From NCBI GenBank assembly GCA_026931905.1, contig JAIXLB010000046.1, positions 1 to 48,559 on the forward strand: DNA of 48,559 nt, written 5' to 3'. The notes beneath the pieces were generated by a model. That model ran no database searches, was not told the DNA's origin, and was given only the letters and a program-made list of their open reading frames with translations. The stretch is from Chitinophagales bacterium. Its GTDB lineage: Bacteria; Bacteroidota; Bacteroidia; Chitinophagales; Chitinophagaceae. The position numbers and the translations under genes were made by a program. Numbering within the stretch: the first letter of the stretch is position 1; each line of letters starts with the position of its first letter. Shown one piece after another: positions 17,524-24,753 of this stretch.

Positions 17524-18486
17524 CTATTTTCTTTTCATTACTTTTTCTGCTGCATCTACAATAAATGGTGTATCCAATCCATATTTCTTTAATAAATCCA
17601 ATGGTTTGCCACTTTCTCCAAAAGTATCATTAGTGCCAATATACTCAATAGGAATTGGAAAGTTTTTTGCAGTAACTTGAGCAATACTATCCCCCAAACC
17701 TCCTATAATATTATGCTCTTCTACAGTTACTGCACATTTTGTTTTTTGAATAGATTGAATGATAGCTTCTGTATCTAATGGTTTTATGGTATGTATATTT
17801 ATTACCTCAACACTATAACCTTTTTCTTCTAAAATTCTTCCTGCTTCAATAGCTTTCCAAACCATGTGCCCACATGCAAAAATGGAAACATCATTTCCTT
17901 CAGTTAATTGTTGTGCTTTACCAATTACAAAATCACTTCCATCTTCTTTAGTAAAATTTGCCCATTTAGGACGACCAAAACGCAAATACACAGGACCATT
18001 GTAAGAAGCTATAGCTTTTGTGGCTGCTTTGGTTTGATTAAAGTCGCAAGGCACAATAACTGTCATGCCAGGTAACATTTTCATTAAGCCAATATCTTCT
18101 AAAATTTGATGTGTTGCACCATCTTCTCCTAAAGTAAGTCCTGCATGGCTTGCACAAATTTTTACATTTTTGTTACTATAAGCAACACTTTGACGAATTT
18201 GGTCGTACACACGTCCTGTACTAAAATTTGCAAATGTGGTAGTATAAGGAATTTTTCCTCCTATTGTCATACCTGCTGCAATGCCAATCATATTGGCTTC
18301 TGCAATGCCAACTTGTATAAAACGTTCTGGAAAATCTTTAATAAAAGGAGCAATTTTCATAGATCCTGCAAGGTCTGCAGTAAGTACAACTACGTTTTCA
18401 TTTTCTTTTCCTATTTCATACACACCTTCACCAAAGCCTGCACGTGTTTCTTTTTCATTGAGTAGTTGAATATCTGAACATTTCAT
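17524..18486 (-). CDS. Transketolase, C-terminal half (split enzyme)
   Basis: 320-residue protein with the pyrimidine-binding domain and C-terminal domain of transketolase. The catalytic glutamate is in QVGIAEANMIGIAAGM and the phosphate/aldose-binding segment is in ASHAGLTLGEDGATHQ. It lacks the ThDP pyrophosphate-binding (GDG) domain, so it must pair with a separate N-terminal subunit, as in other split transketolases of Bacteroidetes and archaea. The N-terminal gene is usually directly upstream, but here the upstream gene is a gamma-carbonic anhydrase. Role: pentose phosphate pathway. A relative of DXS or a pyruvate dehydrogenase beta subunit is less likely from the sequence blocks. Confidence 0.88.
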   Translation of the reverse strand: MKCSDIQLLNEKETRAGFGEGVYEIGKENENVVVLTADLAGSMKIAPFIKDFPERFIQVGIAEANMIGIAAGMTIGGKIPYTTTFANFSTGRVYDQIRQSVAYSNKNVKICASHAGLTLGEDGATHQILEDIGLMKMLPGMTVIVPCDFNQTKAATKAIASYNGPVYLRFGRPKWANFTKEDGSDFVIGKAQQLTEGNDVSIFACGHMVWKAIEAGRILEEKGYSVEVINIHTIKPLDTEAIIQSIQKTKCAVTVEEHNIIGGLGDSIAQVTAKNFPIPIEYIGTNDTFGESGKPLDLLKKYGLDTPFIVDAAEKVMKRK

Positions 18487-18521
18487 AAAAAAATAGTTTT
18501 ATTGATTACTGTAAAGTGGTG

Positions 18522-18529
18522 CAAAAGTA
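18522..18529 (-). promoter_or_regulatory. Promoter -7 element for the transketolase half
   Basis: TACTTTTG, followed by C, is an exact TAnnTTTG match 36 nt before the ATG. It suggests the gene is transcribed separately from the carbonic-anhydrase-like gene upstream. -33 is unclear. Confidence 0.55.
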
Positions 18530-18576
18530 ATAGAAATAAAACGAAGCATTTTGTATTTATTGAATATTATACAATT

Positions 18577-19167
18577 CTATTTGCTTTCGTTCCAGGTTTT
18601 GTAAATAGTTTGTTGTGTAGTATAATTTTCAGGAATATTTCTTAATGGTTCTACTGGTTGTAGGGAATTAAAAAGTTCTTGGGATAATTGTTGGTATAGC
18701 TTTGTACCGCTTGATTTCCATTGAATCATTTCATCACTAACTTCTTTAATTTTTTTGGCAGGATTTCCTACAATTAAACTTCTATTATCATATTTTTCTT
18801 CAGCCTTTATAAAACTCAAAGCTCCTACAATACATTCATCTCCCAAAACAACATTATCCATTATTACAGCATTCATGCCTATTAAACAATTTTTACCAAT
18901 TGTTGCACCATGTATTACAGCTCCATGACCAATATGTGCAGCTTCTTTTAAAATAACAGTAACACCTGGGAACATGTGTATAGTGCAGTTTTCCTGTACA
19001 TTACAACCATCTTCTATAATAATTTTTCCCCAATCGCCACGAATGGCTGCACCTGGTGCAATGTAAACGTTTTTGCCAATTATTACATTGCCTGTAACTG
19101 CTGCTAACGGATGCACAAAAGCTGTTTCGTGTACAACAGGTATATAATCATTAAACTTATAAATCAT
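18577..19167 (-). CDS. Gamma-carbonic anhydrase-like protein (PaaY/YrdA type)
   Basis: Left-handed beta-helix hexapeptide protein of the gamma-carbonic anhydrase family. The putative zinc ligands are the histidines of TIHMFPG and AHIGHGAVIHG. The C-terminal block (GNPAKKIKEVS, QWKSSGTKLYQ, VEPLRNIPE) resembles PaaY, a thioesterase of phenylacetate catabolism, more than YrdA. I place the start at the ATG at 19167 (MIYKFNDYIPVV), which aligns with the family start. An upstream in-frame ATG at 19206 would add 13 residues unlike the family. Actual activity, carbonic anhydrase or thioesterase, is unresolved. Confidence 0.85.
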   Translation of the reverse strand: MIYKFNDYIPVVHETAFVHPLAAVTGNVIIGKNVYIAPGAAIRGDWGKIIIEDGCNVQENCTIHMFPGVTVILKEAAHIGHGAVIHGATIGKNCLIGMNAVIMDNVVLGDECIVGALSFIKAEEKYDNRSLIVGNPAKKIKEVSDEMIQWKSSGTKLYQQLSQELFNSLQPVEPLRNIPENYTTQQTIYKTWNESK

Positions 19168-19257
19168 GTAGTAAAGATAATTAGTGAAATTTATTTTAAA
19201 CTGCATTATTCTTTTTCATTTGTAACATCTTATTAAAACATAGTGTTGAACTTATCT

Positions 19258-19265
19258 TACATTTG
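19258..19265 (+). promoter_or_regulatory. Promoter -7 element for kdnB-like gene
   Basis: TACATTTG matches TAnnTTTG exactly, 34 nt before the ATG. No -33 TTG at about 19 nt; a TTG occurs only 9 nt upstream. Confidence 0.5.
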
Positions 19266-19298
19266 TACATCAATTTTTAAAGAATAAAATTTTCATTT

Positions 19299-20372
19299 AT
19301 GCAATTCAGAAATTTTAAAATGGTAAGCTATGTAGTTTTTGGTAGAGGATGTTTTAATCAGTTAGATGAAATAATAGCACCACACAGAAAAAACAATGCT
19401 CCTTTTATATTTTTAATAGACCATGTTTTTGAAGGAAAGCCTTTAACAGAAAGGATTCCATTGCGTAGTAATGATAAAATACTTTTTGCAGATGTAACTC
19501 ACGAACCTAAAACAAAACAAGTTGATGCTATTGCTCAACAACTAAAAGATGAATTTGGAACAATAAGTGGTATTGTAGGTATTGGAGGAGGAAGCACATT
19601 GGATTTAGCAAAAGCGGTATCATTAATGATGAATAATCCTGGCAGTAGTGCAGATTATCAAGGCTGGGATTTGGTAAAAAAGGCTGGTGTATATAAAGTG
19701 GGTATTCCTACTTTAAGTGGTACAGGTGCTGAAGTGAGCAGAACAACAGTACTTACAGGACCTACAAGAAAATTAGGCATGAACAGCGACTTCACTCCTT
19801 TTGATCAAATTATTTTAGACCCAGAACTCATTAAAAATGCTCCAGCCAATCAACGATTTTATACAGGTATGGATTGTTATATTCATTGCATTGAAAGTTT
19901 AGAAGGAACTTACTTAAATGAATTTAGCAAAAGCTATGGCGATAAAGCTTTGCAACTTTGTCGCTATATATTTTTAGAAAAAGATGTTTGGGATGATGAA
20001 TGTGATGATAAGTTAATGATGGCAAGTTATGCTGGAGGAATGAGTATTGCTTATAGCCAAGTAGGTGTTGCTCATGCTGTAAGTTATGGATTAAGTTATT
20101 TATTAGGAACAAAGCATGGAATAGGAAATTGTATTGTAATGAATCATTTGGAAGAGTATTATCCTGAAGGACAAAAAGAGTTTAAACGAATGGTTGAGAA
20201 AGGTGGTTACGAAATTCCACAAGGAATTTGTAAAGGATTAACTGATAAGCAATTTGACACCATGATAAACGTAAGTCTTGGCATGAAACCTTTATGGGAA
20301 AACGCTTTGGGGAAAAATTGGGAATCTATAATGACAAGAGAAAAGCTTAGAGCTTTGTACGAAAAACTTTAA
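19299..20372 (+). CDS. kdnB: Iron-containing alcohol dehydrogenase, probable Kdo 8-oxidase (KdnB-like)
   Basis: Group III metal-dependent alcohol dehydrogenase fold, 357 residues. The NAD-binding GIGGGSTLDLAKAVS (about 98-112) and metal ligands in GMDCYIHCIE (Asp, His), GVAHAVSYGL and GTKHGIGN are visible. The N-terminal VVFGRGCFNQLDEII and the position directly before kdsB resemble KdnB of Shewanella. KdnB oxidises the C8 hydroxyl of Kdo as the first step to 8-amino-Kdo. The partner aminotransferase KdnA is not in the window. Another substrate is possible; family assignment is firm, the specific role inferred. A terminator separates it from kdsB. Confidence 0.8.
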   Translation: MQFRNFKMVSYVVFGRGCFNQLDEIIAPHRKNNAPFIFLIDHVFEGKPLTERIPLRSNDKILFADVTHEPKTKQVDAIAQQLKDEFGTISGIVGIGGGSTLDLAKAVSLMMNNPGSSADYQGWDLVKKAGVYKVGIPTLSGTGAEVSRTTVLTGPTRKLGMNSDFTPFDQIILDPELIKNAPANQRFYTGMDCYIHCIESLEGTYLNEFSKSYGDKALQLCRYIFLEKDVWDDECDDKLMMASYAGGMSIAYSQVGVAHAVSYGLSYLLGTKHGIGNCIVMNHLEEYYPEGQKEFKRMVEKGGYEIPQGICKGLTDKQFDTMINVSLGMKPLWENALGKNWESIMTREKLRALYEKL

Positions 20373-20403
20373 TTTTTGTAAATAAATGATTTTATATAAC
20401 CTC

Positions 20404-20436
20404 AACAGATGCTTCTCAATAATTGCATCTGTTTTT
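20404..20436 (+). terminator. Intrinsic terminator between kdnB-like gene and kdsB
   Basis: AACAGATGC (20404-20412) pairs with GCATCTGTT (20425-20433) around a 12-nt loop, followed by Ts to 20436. It should end or attenuate the first transcript, leaving kdsB on readthrough or its own promoter in the following 35 nt. Confidence 0.88.
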
Positions 20437-20470
20437 ATTTCATAGTATTTGTTTTGATAAAAAAAGAAGC

Positions 20471-21187
20471 ATGAAAAAAATTGCCTTTATACCAGCACGT
20501 TATGCAGCTACACGTTTTCCTGCAAAGTTGATGCAATTATTAGGGAGCAAAACAGTTATTCGTCATACTTATGATAACACAATGGCAACAGGTTTGTTTG
20601 ATGAAGTTTGGGCAGTTACAGATAGTGAAATTATTTTTAATGAAATTGTAAGCAATGGAGGCAAAGCCATAATGAGTGTAAAAGAGCATGAAAGTGGTAG
20701 TGATAGAATTGCAGAAGCTGCTGAAAAAATTGAAGTGGATATAATAGTAAACGTACAAGGCGATGAACCTTTTGTAAAAAGAGAGCCTTTAGAAAAACTA
20801 CTAAAAGTTTTTGATGACACAACTGTTCAAGTTGCAAGTTTGATGCAGGTTTTAAAAAATGAAAAACAAATTCAGGACCCTAATTATGTAAAAGTTGCAG
20901 TTGATAAAAATATGAACAGTTTAATGTTTAGTCGTTCTCCTATTCCTTATCAAAGAGATAAAAATATTACCCCTGTTTATTATGAACACATAGGAGTATA
21001 TGCTTTTAAAAAACAAGCATTATTGAATTTTACTCAATGGCAAATAACTCCTTTAGAAGCTGCTGAAAAAATAGAGTGTTTGCGTTATTTAGAAAATGGT
21101 ATTCCTCTAAAAATGGTTGTTACAGATTATATGGGAATTGAAATAGATACTCCAGAAGATTTACAAAATGCCATACAATTTTTATAA
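20471..21187 (+). CDS. kdsB: 3-deoxy-manno-octulosonate cytidylyltransferase
   Basis: Activates Kdo (or 8-amino-Kdo) with CTP to the CMP sugar for lipopolysaccharide inner-core assembly in the cytoplasm. The 238-residue protein shows the CTP-binding N-terminus [24 protein letters not shown] [18 protein letters not shown] and HIGVYAF, all diagnostic of KdsB. The start is the ATG at 20471; the frame is open further upstream only through a TTG inside the preceding terminator. It ends directly against the convergent stop at 21188. Confidence 0.95.
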   Translation: MKKIAFIPARYAATRFPAKLMQLLGSKTVIRHTYDNTMATGLFDEVWAVTDSEIIFNEIVSNGGKAIMSVKEHESGSDRIAEAAEKIEVDIIVNVQGDEPFVKREPLEKLLKVFDDTTVQVASLMQVLKNEKQIQDPNYVKVAVDKNMNSLMFSRSPIPYQRDKNITPVYYEHIGVYAFKKQALLNFTQWQITPLEAAEKIECLRYLENGIPLKMVVTDYMGIEIDTPEDLQNAIQFL

Positions 21188-23557
21188 CTATTGCACACTA
21201 AAATGAACTGAATTTTTTATTGGATCTCCTGTATTAGTTAAACCCTGTATAAAAGCAACAAAATTTCCTTTTACATCTGATGTGTAAAAATTTATATTGG
21301 TGCTTGAATTGCTGTTTGTTTGTACATTTCCAGACCAATACAAAAGAGTTCTATAATCTGGTATTCTACTTGCTTTAGTTTCTTTTGTATCGTATTTTGG
21401 AGCATAAAAAATTCTTTCTTGTTGAAGTGCATCATAATCTATTAATAAAGACTCTGCATGCAAATTGGTTGCTCCTAATTTTCCTGTATAACTTGAAAAA
21501 CTTGCAATACCATCAAAAGCATAAGAACCATAATAAAATGTTCTTGTAACTACATCTATCTTTTTTATTTTAAGAGGGTCTAAGGCAATAATATTATCTG
21601 CATCAAAAACAGGAATACCATCTAATAACACCAAAGGTTGTGTATTAAAAAACTGAAACCTTGGAGCATCTACAGTATGGAAAACAAATTTTCCTGATTT
21701 TTTTCTAACAGCAATTCCAGTAACATACTCTCTTAAAACTTCTTCCATTGTAGAAAACCTGGTGTAGTTATCTAAAAAATATTCTTCATCTGGCTTACCA
21801 AAAAATGGAGCATAATTTTTTACAGATTTATACATTGGTTTTTCGCTATAAATATGTTCCGACTGTACACTTATTCCATAATTATTCAACTCGCTTTCTT
21901 TACTTTCAGTTATAGCAAATGCAGGAATTTTTGTTGAAGAATATTTATCCCAATATGCACTATTAATATCAATTCTAAAATTACTGTCTGTAACATTATT
22001 TGTTTGAGCTATTAATTGTGTGCTGTTTAAAATAGAAGGCATTAAAGCAAAAAACTCTCCTGTAGAAGTGCTTTGAGCAGCAGCAAAGCCAAACTCTTTT
22101 CCTGAAATACTTAAATAAACACCAATACCTTCTACAGGTAATAAAGTAGTTTTATTTACTACCTTTCCTGTAATAATTTGGCTTTCATATTCGGGCAAAT
22201 ATTTTTTTTCGTTTGATTGATTTTGTAAAATATTGTTCCAATTAAATCTTCTCCAACCTTGTGTTAAAAGCAAATTATCTAAAGCAATTTTTGTTTGTTC
22301 ATTTGTGTTGTTAAAATAAAAAGAGGGGTTTTCAATATTACCTTTTAACTCTGATGTTAGCCAATAATACTGTTGTATATCTAAGCTTTCGGAGGGTTGT
22401 AAAGAATCTGTTTTAAAAACAGCAACAGATAAATTAGAGGCTATGTTTTGTTTGTTTACATCATTGGCAGCAACTGTAATATTCACATTTTCTCTGGTTG
22501 AAAACTGTGTGTTATTTACAGTTGTATTGAGCATATATTTTGCTTCTGGTTGTTTATAAAACAATCTTTCACATACAGGTTTATTGTTTTTATCAAAAAT
22601 GGTAAACACATTTACACCCTCTTTTAGCAGAGATTTATCAATAGCAAAAACAGTTGTTCCGTTTTGTAAAACTTGTGTTTGATTGATTTGTATTTTCTTG
22701 TTATTGTGTGTTATTAAACTAACATTTTCATTGGTGAAATTTTTACTTGCTCCCACCAAAACTTTTATCAAATTTTCTTTTTCCTGAACACTCATTACAT
22801 AACCAGATTCATAAATAGTAGGCAAATTATAATGTAGTGTATCGTTGCTTTCTGTTACAATAATTACTTGGTAAGTATTGCTGTTATTGGGCGTAAACAC
22901 AAACGAACCAATACCTAATTGCTGTGGAGAAAAAGCAACTACAACTTCATTGGTTTGATTGATAATTTTACCTTGAAAATTAATTCCTTTACCAAAGTTG
23001 TTTACAGCCTTAAATGCTATTTTACTTTGAATATTATTTACAAGGTTGCCTCCTTCAGGAAAAAATTGCACATCGTATTCAATACTTTTTTTGGCTGTAT
23101 CTACTTCTGGTTTTTCAAAAACATTTACAACAGAAATTATTTTTTTAAATGCCAATTCTTCACTAAAATTCTTCATCCAATTGGTGTAAGTTCTAAACAA
23201 ATAATTTCCTGAAGGCAATGACAAAGGCAATTGAAGTTGTCCATTGCCCATGCCTTCTTCTATATTTATTTTTACTTGTAATAATGATTTATTGTTGGCA
23301 TCAATAAGTTCTACATAAGCTATTTTACTTATTGGGCTTAGTGAATTTACAAAAGCATCGGTATTATACACTTTAAACCAAATGGTTTCTCCCGATAAAT
23401 AAAAATTTTTGTCTGTATGCACAAATATTTTTTCTTGAAAATTATTGGTTACATAATTTTCAAACAAAGTGTTTACTGAATTTGTATTTTCTGTTTGTGC
23501 AAAATTTTTTACACCAAAAAATAAAACTAAAGCTATCGTTATACTAATCTTGTACAT
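21188..23557 (-). CDS. Exported MG2-like protein with C-terminal TonB-plug-like domain
   Basis: Large periplasmic or surface protein, 789 residues, signal peptide cleaved after FAQ (about 21). The N-terminal part (about 40-140) is an alpha-2-macroglobulin MG2-type beta-sandwich (HTDKNFYLSGETIWFK, PSGNYLFRTYT). More beta-sandwich domains follow, including a carboxypeptidase-like module (GKVVNKTTLLPVEGIGVYL) near 455. The C-terminal 150 residues contain a plug-like segment (PLVLLDGIPVFDADNIIALDP, IDVVTR) but no beta-barrel follows. Such proteins recur beside Bacteroidetes receptor operons; their role is not established. It is the last gene of a four-gene leftward operon, 43 nt after the DUF4249 gene. 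Confidence 0.82.
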   Translation of the reverse strand: MYKISITIALVLFFGVKNFAQTENTNSVNTLFENYVTNNFQEKIFVHTDKNFYLSGETIWFKVYNTDAFVNSLSPISKIAYVELIDANNKSLLQVKINIEEGMGNGQLQLPLSLPSGNYLFRTYTNWMKNFSEELAFKKIISVVNVFEKPEVDTAKKSIEYDVQFFPEGGNLVNNIQSKIAFKAVNNFGKGINFQGKIINQTNEVVVAFSPQQLGIGSFVFTPNNSNTYQVIIVTESNDTLHYNLPTIYESGYVMSVQEKENLIKVLVGASKNFTNENVSLITHNNKKIQINQTQVLQNGTTVFAIDKSLLKEGVNVFTIFDKNNKPVCERLFYKQPEAKYMLNTTVNNTQFSTRENVNITVAANDVNKQNIASNLSVAVFKTDSLQPSESLDIQQYYWLTSELKGNIENPSFYFNNTNEQTKIALDNLLLTQGWRRFNWNNILQNQSNEKKYLPEYESQIITGKVVNKTTLLPVEGIGVYLSISGKEFGFAAAQSTSTGEFFALMPSILNSTQLIAQTNNVTDSNFRIDINSAYWDKYSSTKIPAFAITESKESELNNYGISVQSEHIYSEKPMYKSVKNYAPFFGKPDEEYFLDNYTRFSTMEEVLREYVTGIAVRKKSGKFVFHTVDAPRFQFFNTQPLVLLDGIPVFDADNIIALDPLKIKKIDVVTRTFYYGSYAFDGIASFSSYTGKLGATNLHAESLLIDYDALQQERIFYAPKYDTKETKASRIPDYRTLLYWSGNVQTNSNSSTNINFYTSDVKGNFVAFIQGLTNTGDPIKNSVHFSVQ

Positions 23558-23600
23558 ACTTAATTCTCTTAAAAATTTCTGTTTTAAAATTTATCATCTA

Positions 23601-24752
23601 TTACCAATAACTGGGTTTATCTGTTGTTCCTCCAAAAATTCTACAATCTGTACATTGCTGTGGTGCAGCTAAAAATGCACCTTGTATATCTGGGGCAACA
23701 GGTAAATATCTTCTTACAGCATAGTACAAACGCATGCTATCTCTATTAGGAACTACTGAAATTAATTCACAGTTTGCAGGATAAGGTTCTATAAATGTTG
23801 GCACATCATTTTTATCTATAAAAATTCTTTTCTGTGCAGTTGTAGTAGCACTTATATAGCCTATTACAGGCTCATTTGCATTTGTTACACAATATAAATT
23901 TCCTAAAAGTTGTGTTGGCTGTACATCAAAAACAGAGCCTCCTAATTCTGTGGTTTGTTTTAATTGCTCCCAGTAATTATAAGCTTCTTTTGTTAATGCT
24001 CTTTGCTTCACTAATACACTGTATCGTTGGTCAAACCTGTTAGAACCTTTTGGTACAAATAATATTTTTTCGTTGTTGATGATATCATTAGATAATCTTT
24101 CTGTTGTATTAATAAATATTTGAGAAGTTTTGGTAAATCTCCAGCATCTATAAATTTGTTCTGTTGGGTCTCTCATTTCAATAATAGTATCGCCCATGTA
24201 TTTATATTGTGCATCAAAATAGGCTCTGTATTCCCAGGTTTCTTCACAATCCCATTTGTAATATAATGATGAATTGCTTGCATCGTGTGTATTTACAAAA
24301 AATTGAATACCATTTTTTTCATTATCAATTTTCCATGTTACACTATCAATAGCAGGAGTAATTTTTCCTGTTACAAGATCTGATTGATACACTTTTGCAT
24401 TAGAAGTAATAATTTTTAAACGATACGATTGTGCTTGAGAAAGTGCAGCACCATAAACAACATATTCGCCATTTGCTCTTTCTGTAAACTGTGTAAGTAC
24501 AGTACCAGCAGCAGATAGAATGCTTATGCTTGCACCTTTTTCAGGCTTTGAAGATGTACTGCTACCTAATTTTTGTGTACGAGAAAGTTTAAAATAACTT
24601 GTGTCAGAATTTACATCAATAAATCCTTCTACCACTAAAATATTATGGTCTGTTGTTACTTCTGGTGGTGTATAATTTTCTCTACAACTTGTAATAAAAA
24701 TTATTCCAACAAAAAAATATAATAAACGCTTTATCATGCTTATGCTTCTCAT
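23601..24752 (-). CDS. DUF4249 family outer-membrane-associated lipoprotein
   Basis: 383-residue lipoprotein: hydrophobic leader with lipobox FITS-C (cysteine about 23). Then a beta-rich domain (ILVVEGFIDVNSDTSYFKLSRTQ) and a C-terminal block with paired cysteines (PQQCTDCRIFGGTTDKPSYW), all typical of DUF4249. The ATG at 24752 lies one base after the receptor stop; a second ATG at 24737 (MIKRLL) gives a neater signal peptide. DUF4249 genes nearly always follow a TonB receptor in Bacteroidetes, so a SusD-like partner role is plausible but unproven. Confidence 0.88.
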   Translation of the reverse strand: MRSISMIKRLLYFFVGIIFITSCRENYTPPEVTTDHNILVVEGFIDVNSDTSYFKLSRTQKLGSSTSSKPEKGASISILSAAGTVLTQFTERANGEYVVYGAALSQAQSYRLKIITSNAKVYQSDLVTGKITPAIDSVTWKIDNEKNGIQFFVNTHDASNSSLYYKWDCEETWEYRAYFDAQYKYMGDTIIEMRDPTEQIYRCWRFTKTSQIFINTTERLSNDIINNEKILFVPKGSNRFDQRYSVLVKQRALTKEAYNYWEQLKQTTELGGSVFDVQPTQLLGNLYCVTNANEPVIGYISATTTAQKRIFIDKNDVPTFIEPYPANCELISVVPNRDSMRLYYAVRRYLPVAPDIQGAFLAAPQQCTDCRIFGGTTDKPSYW

Positions 24753-24753
24753 T

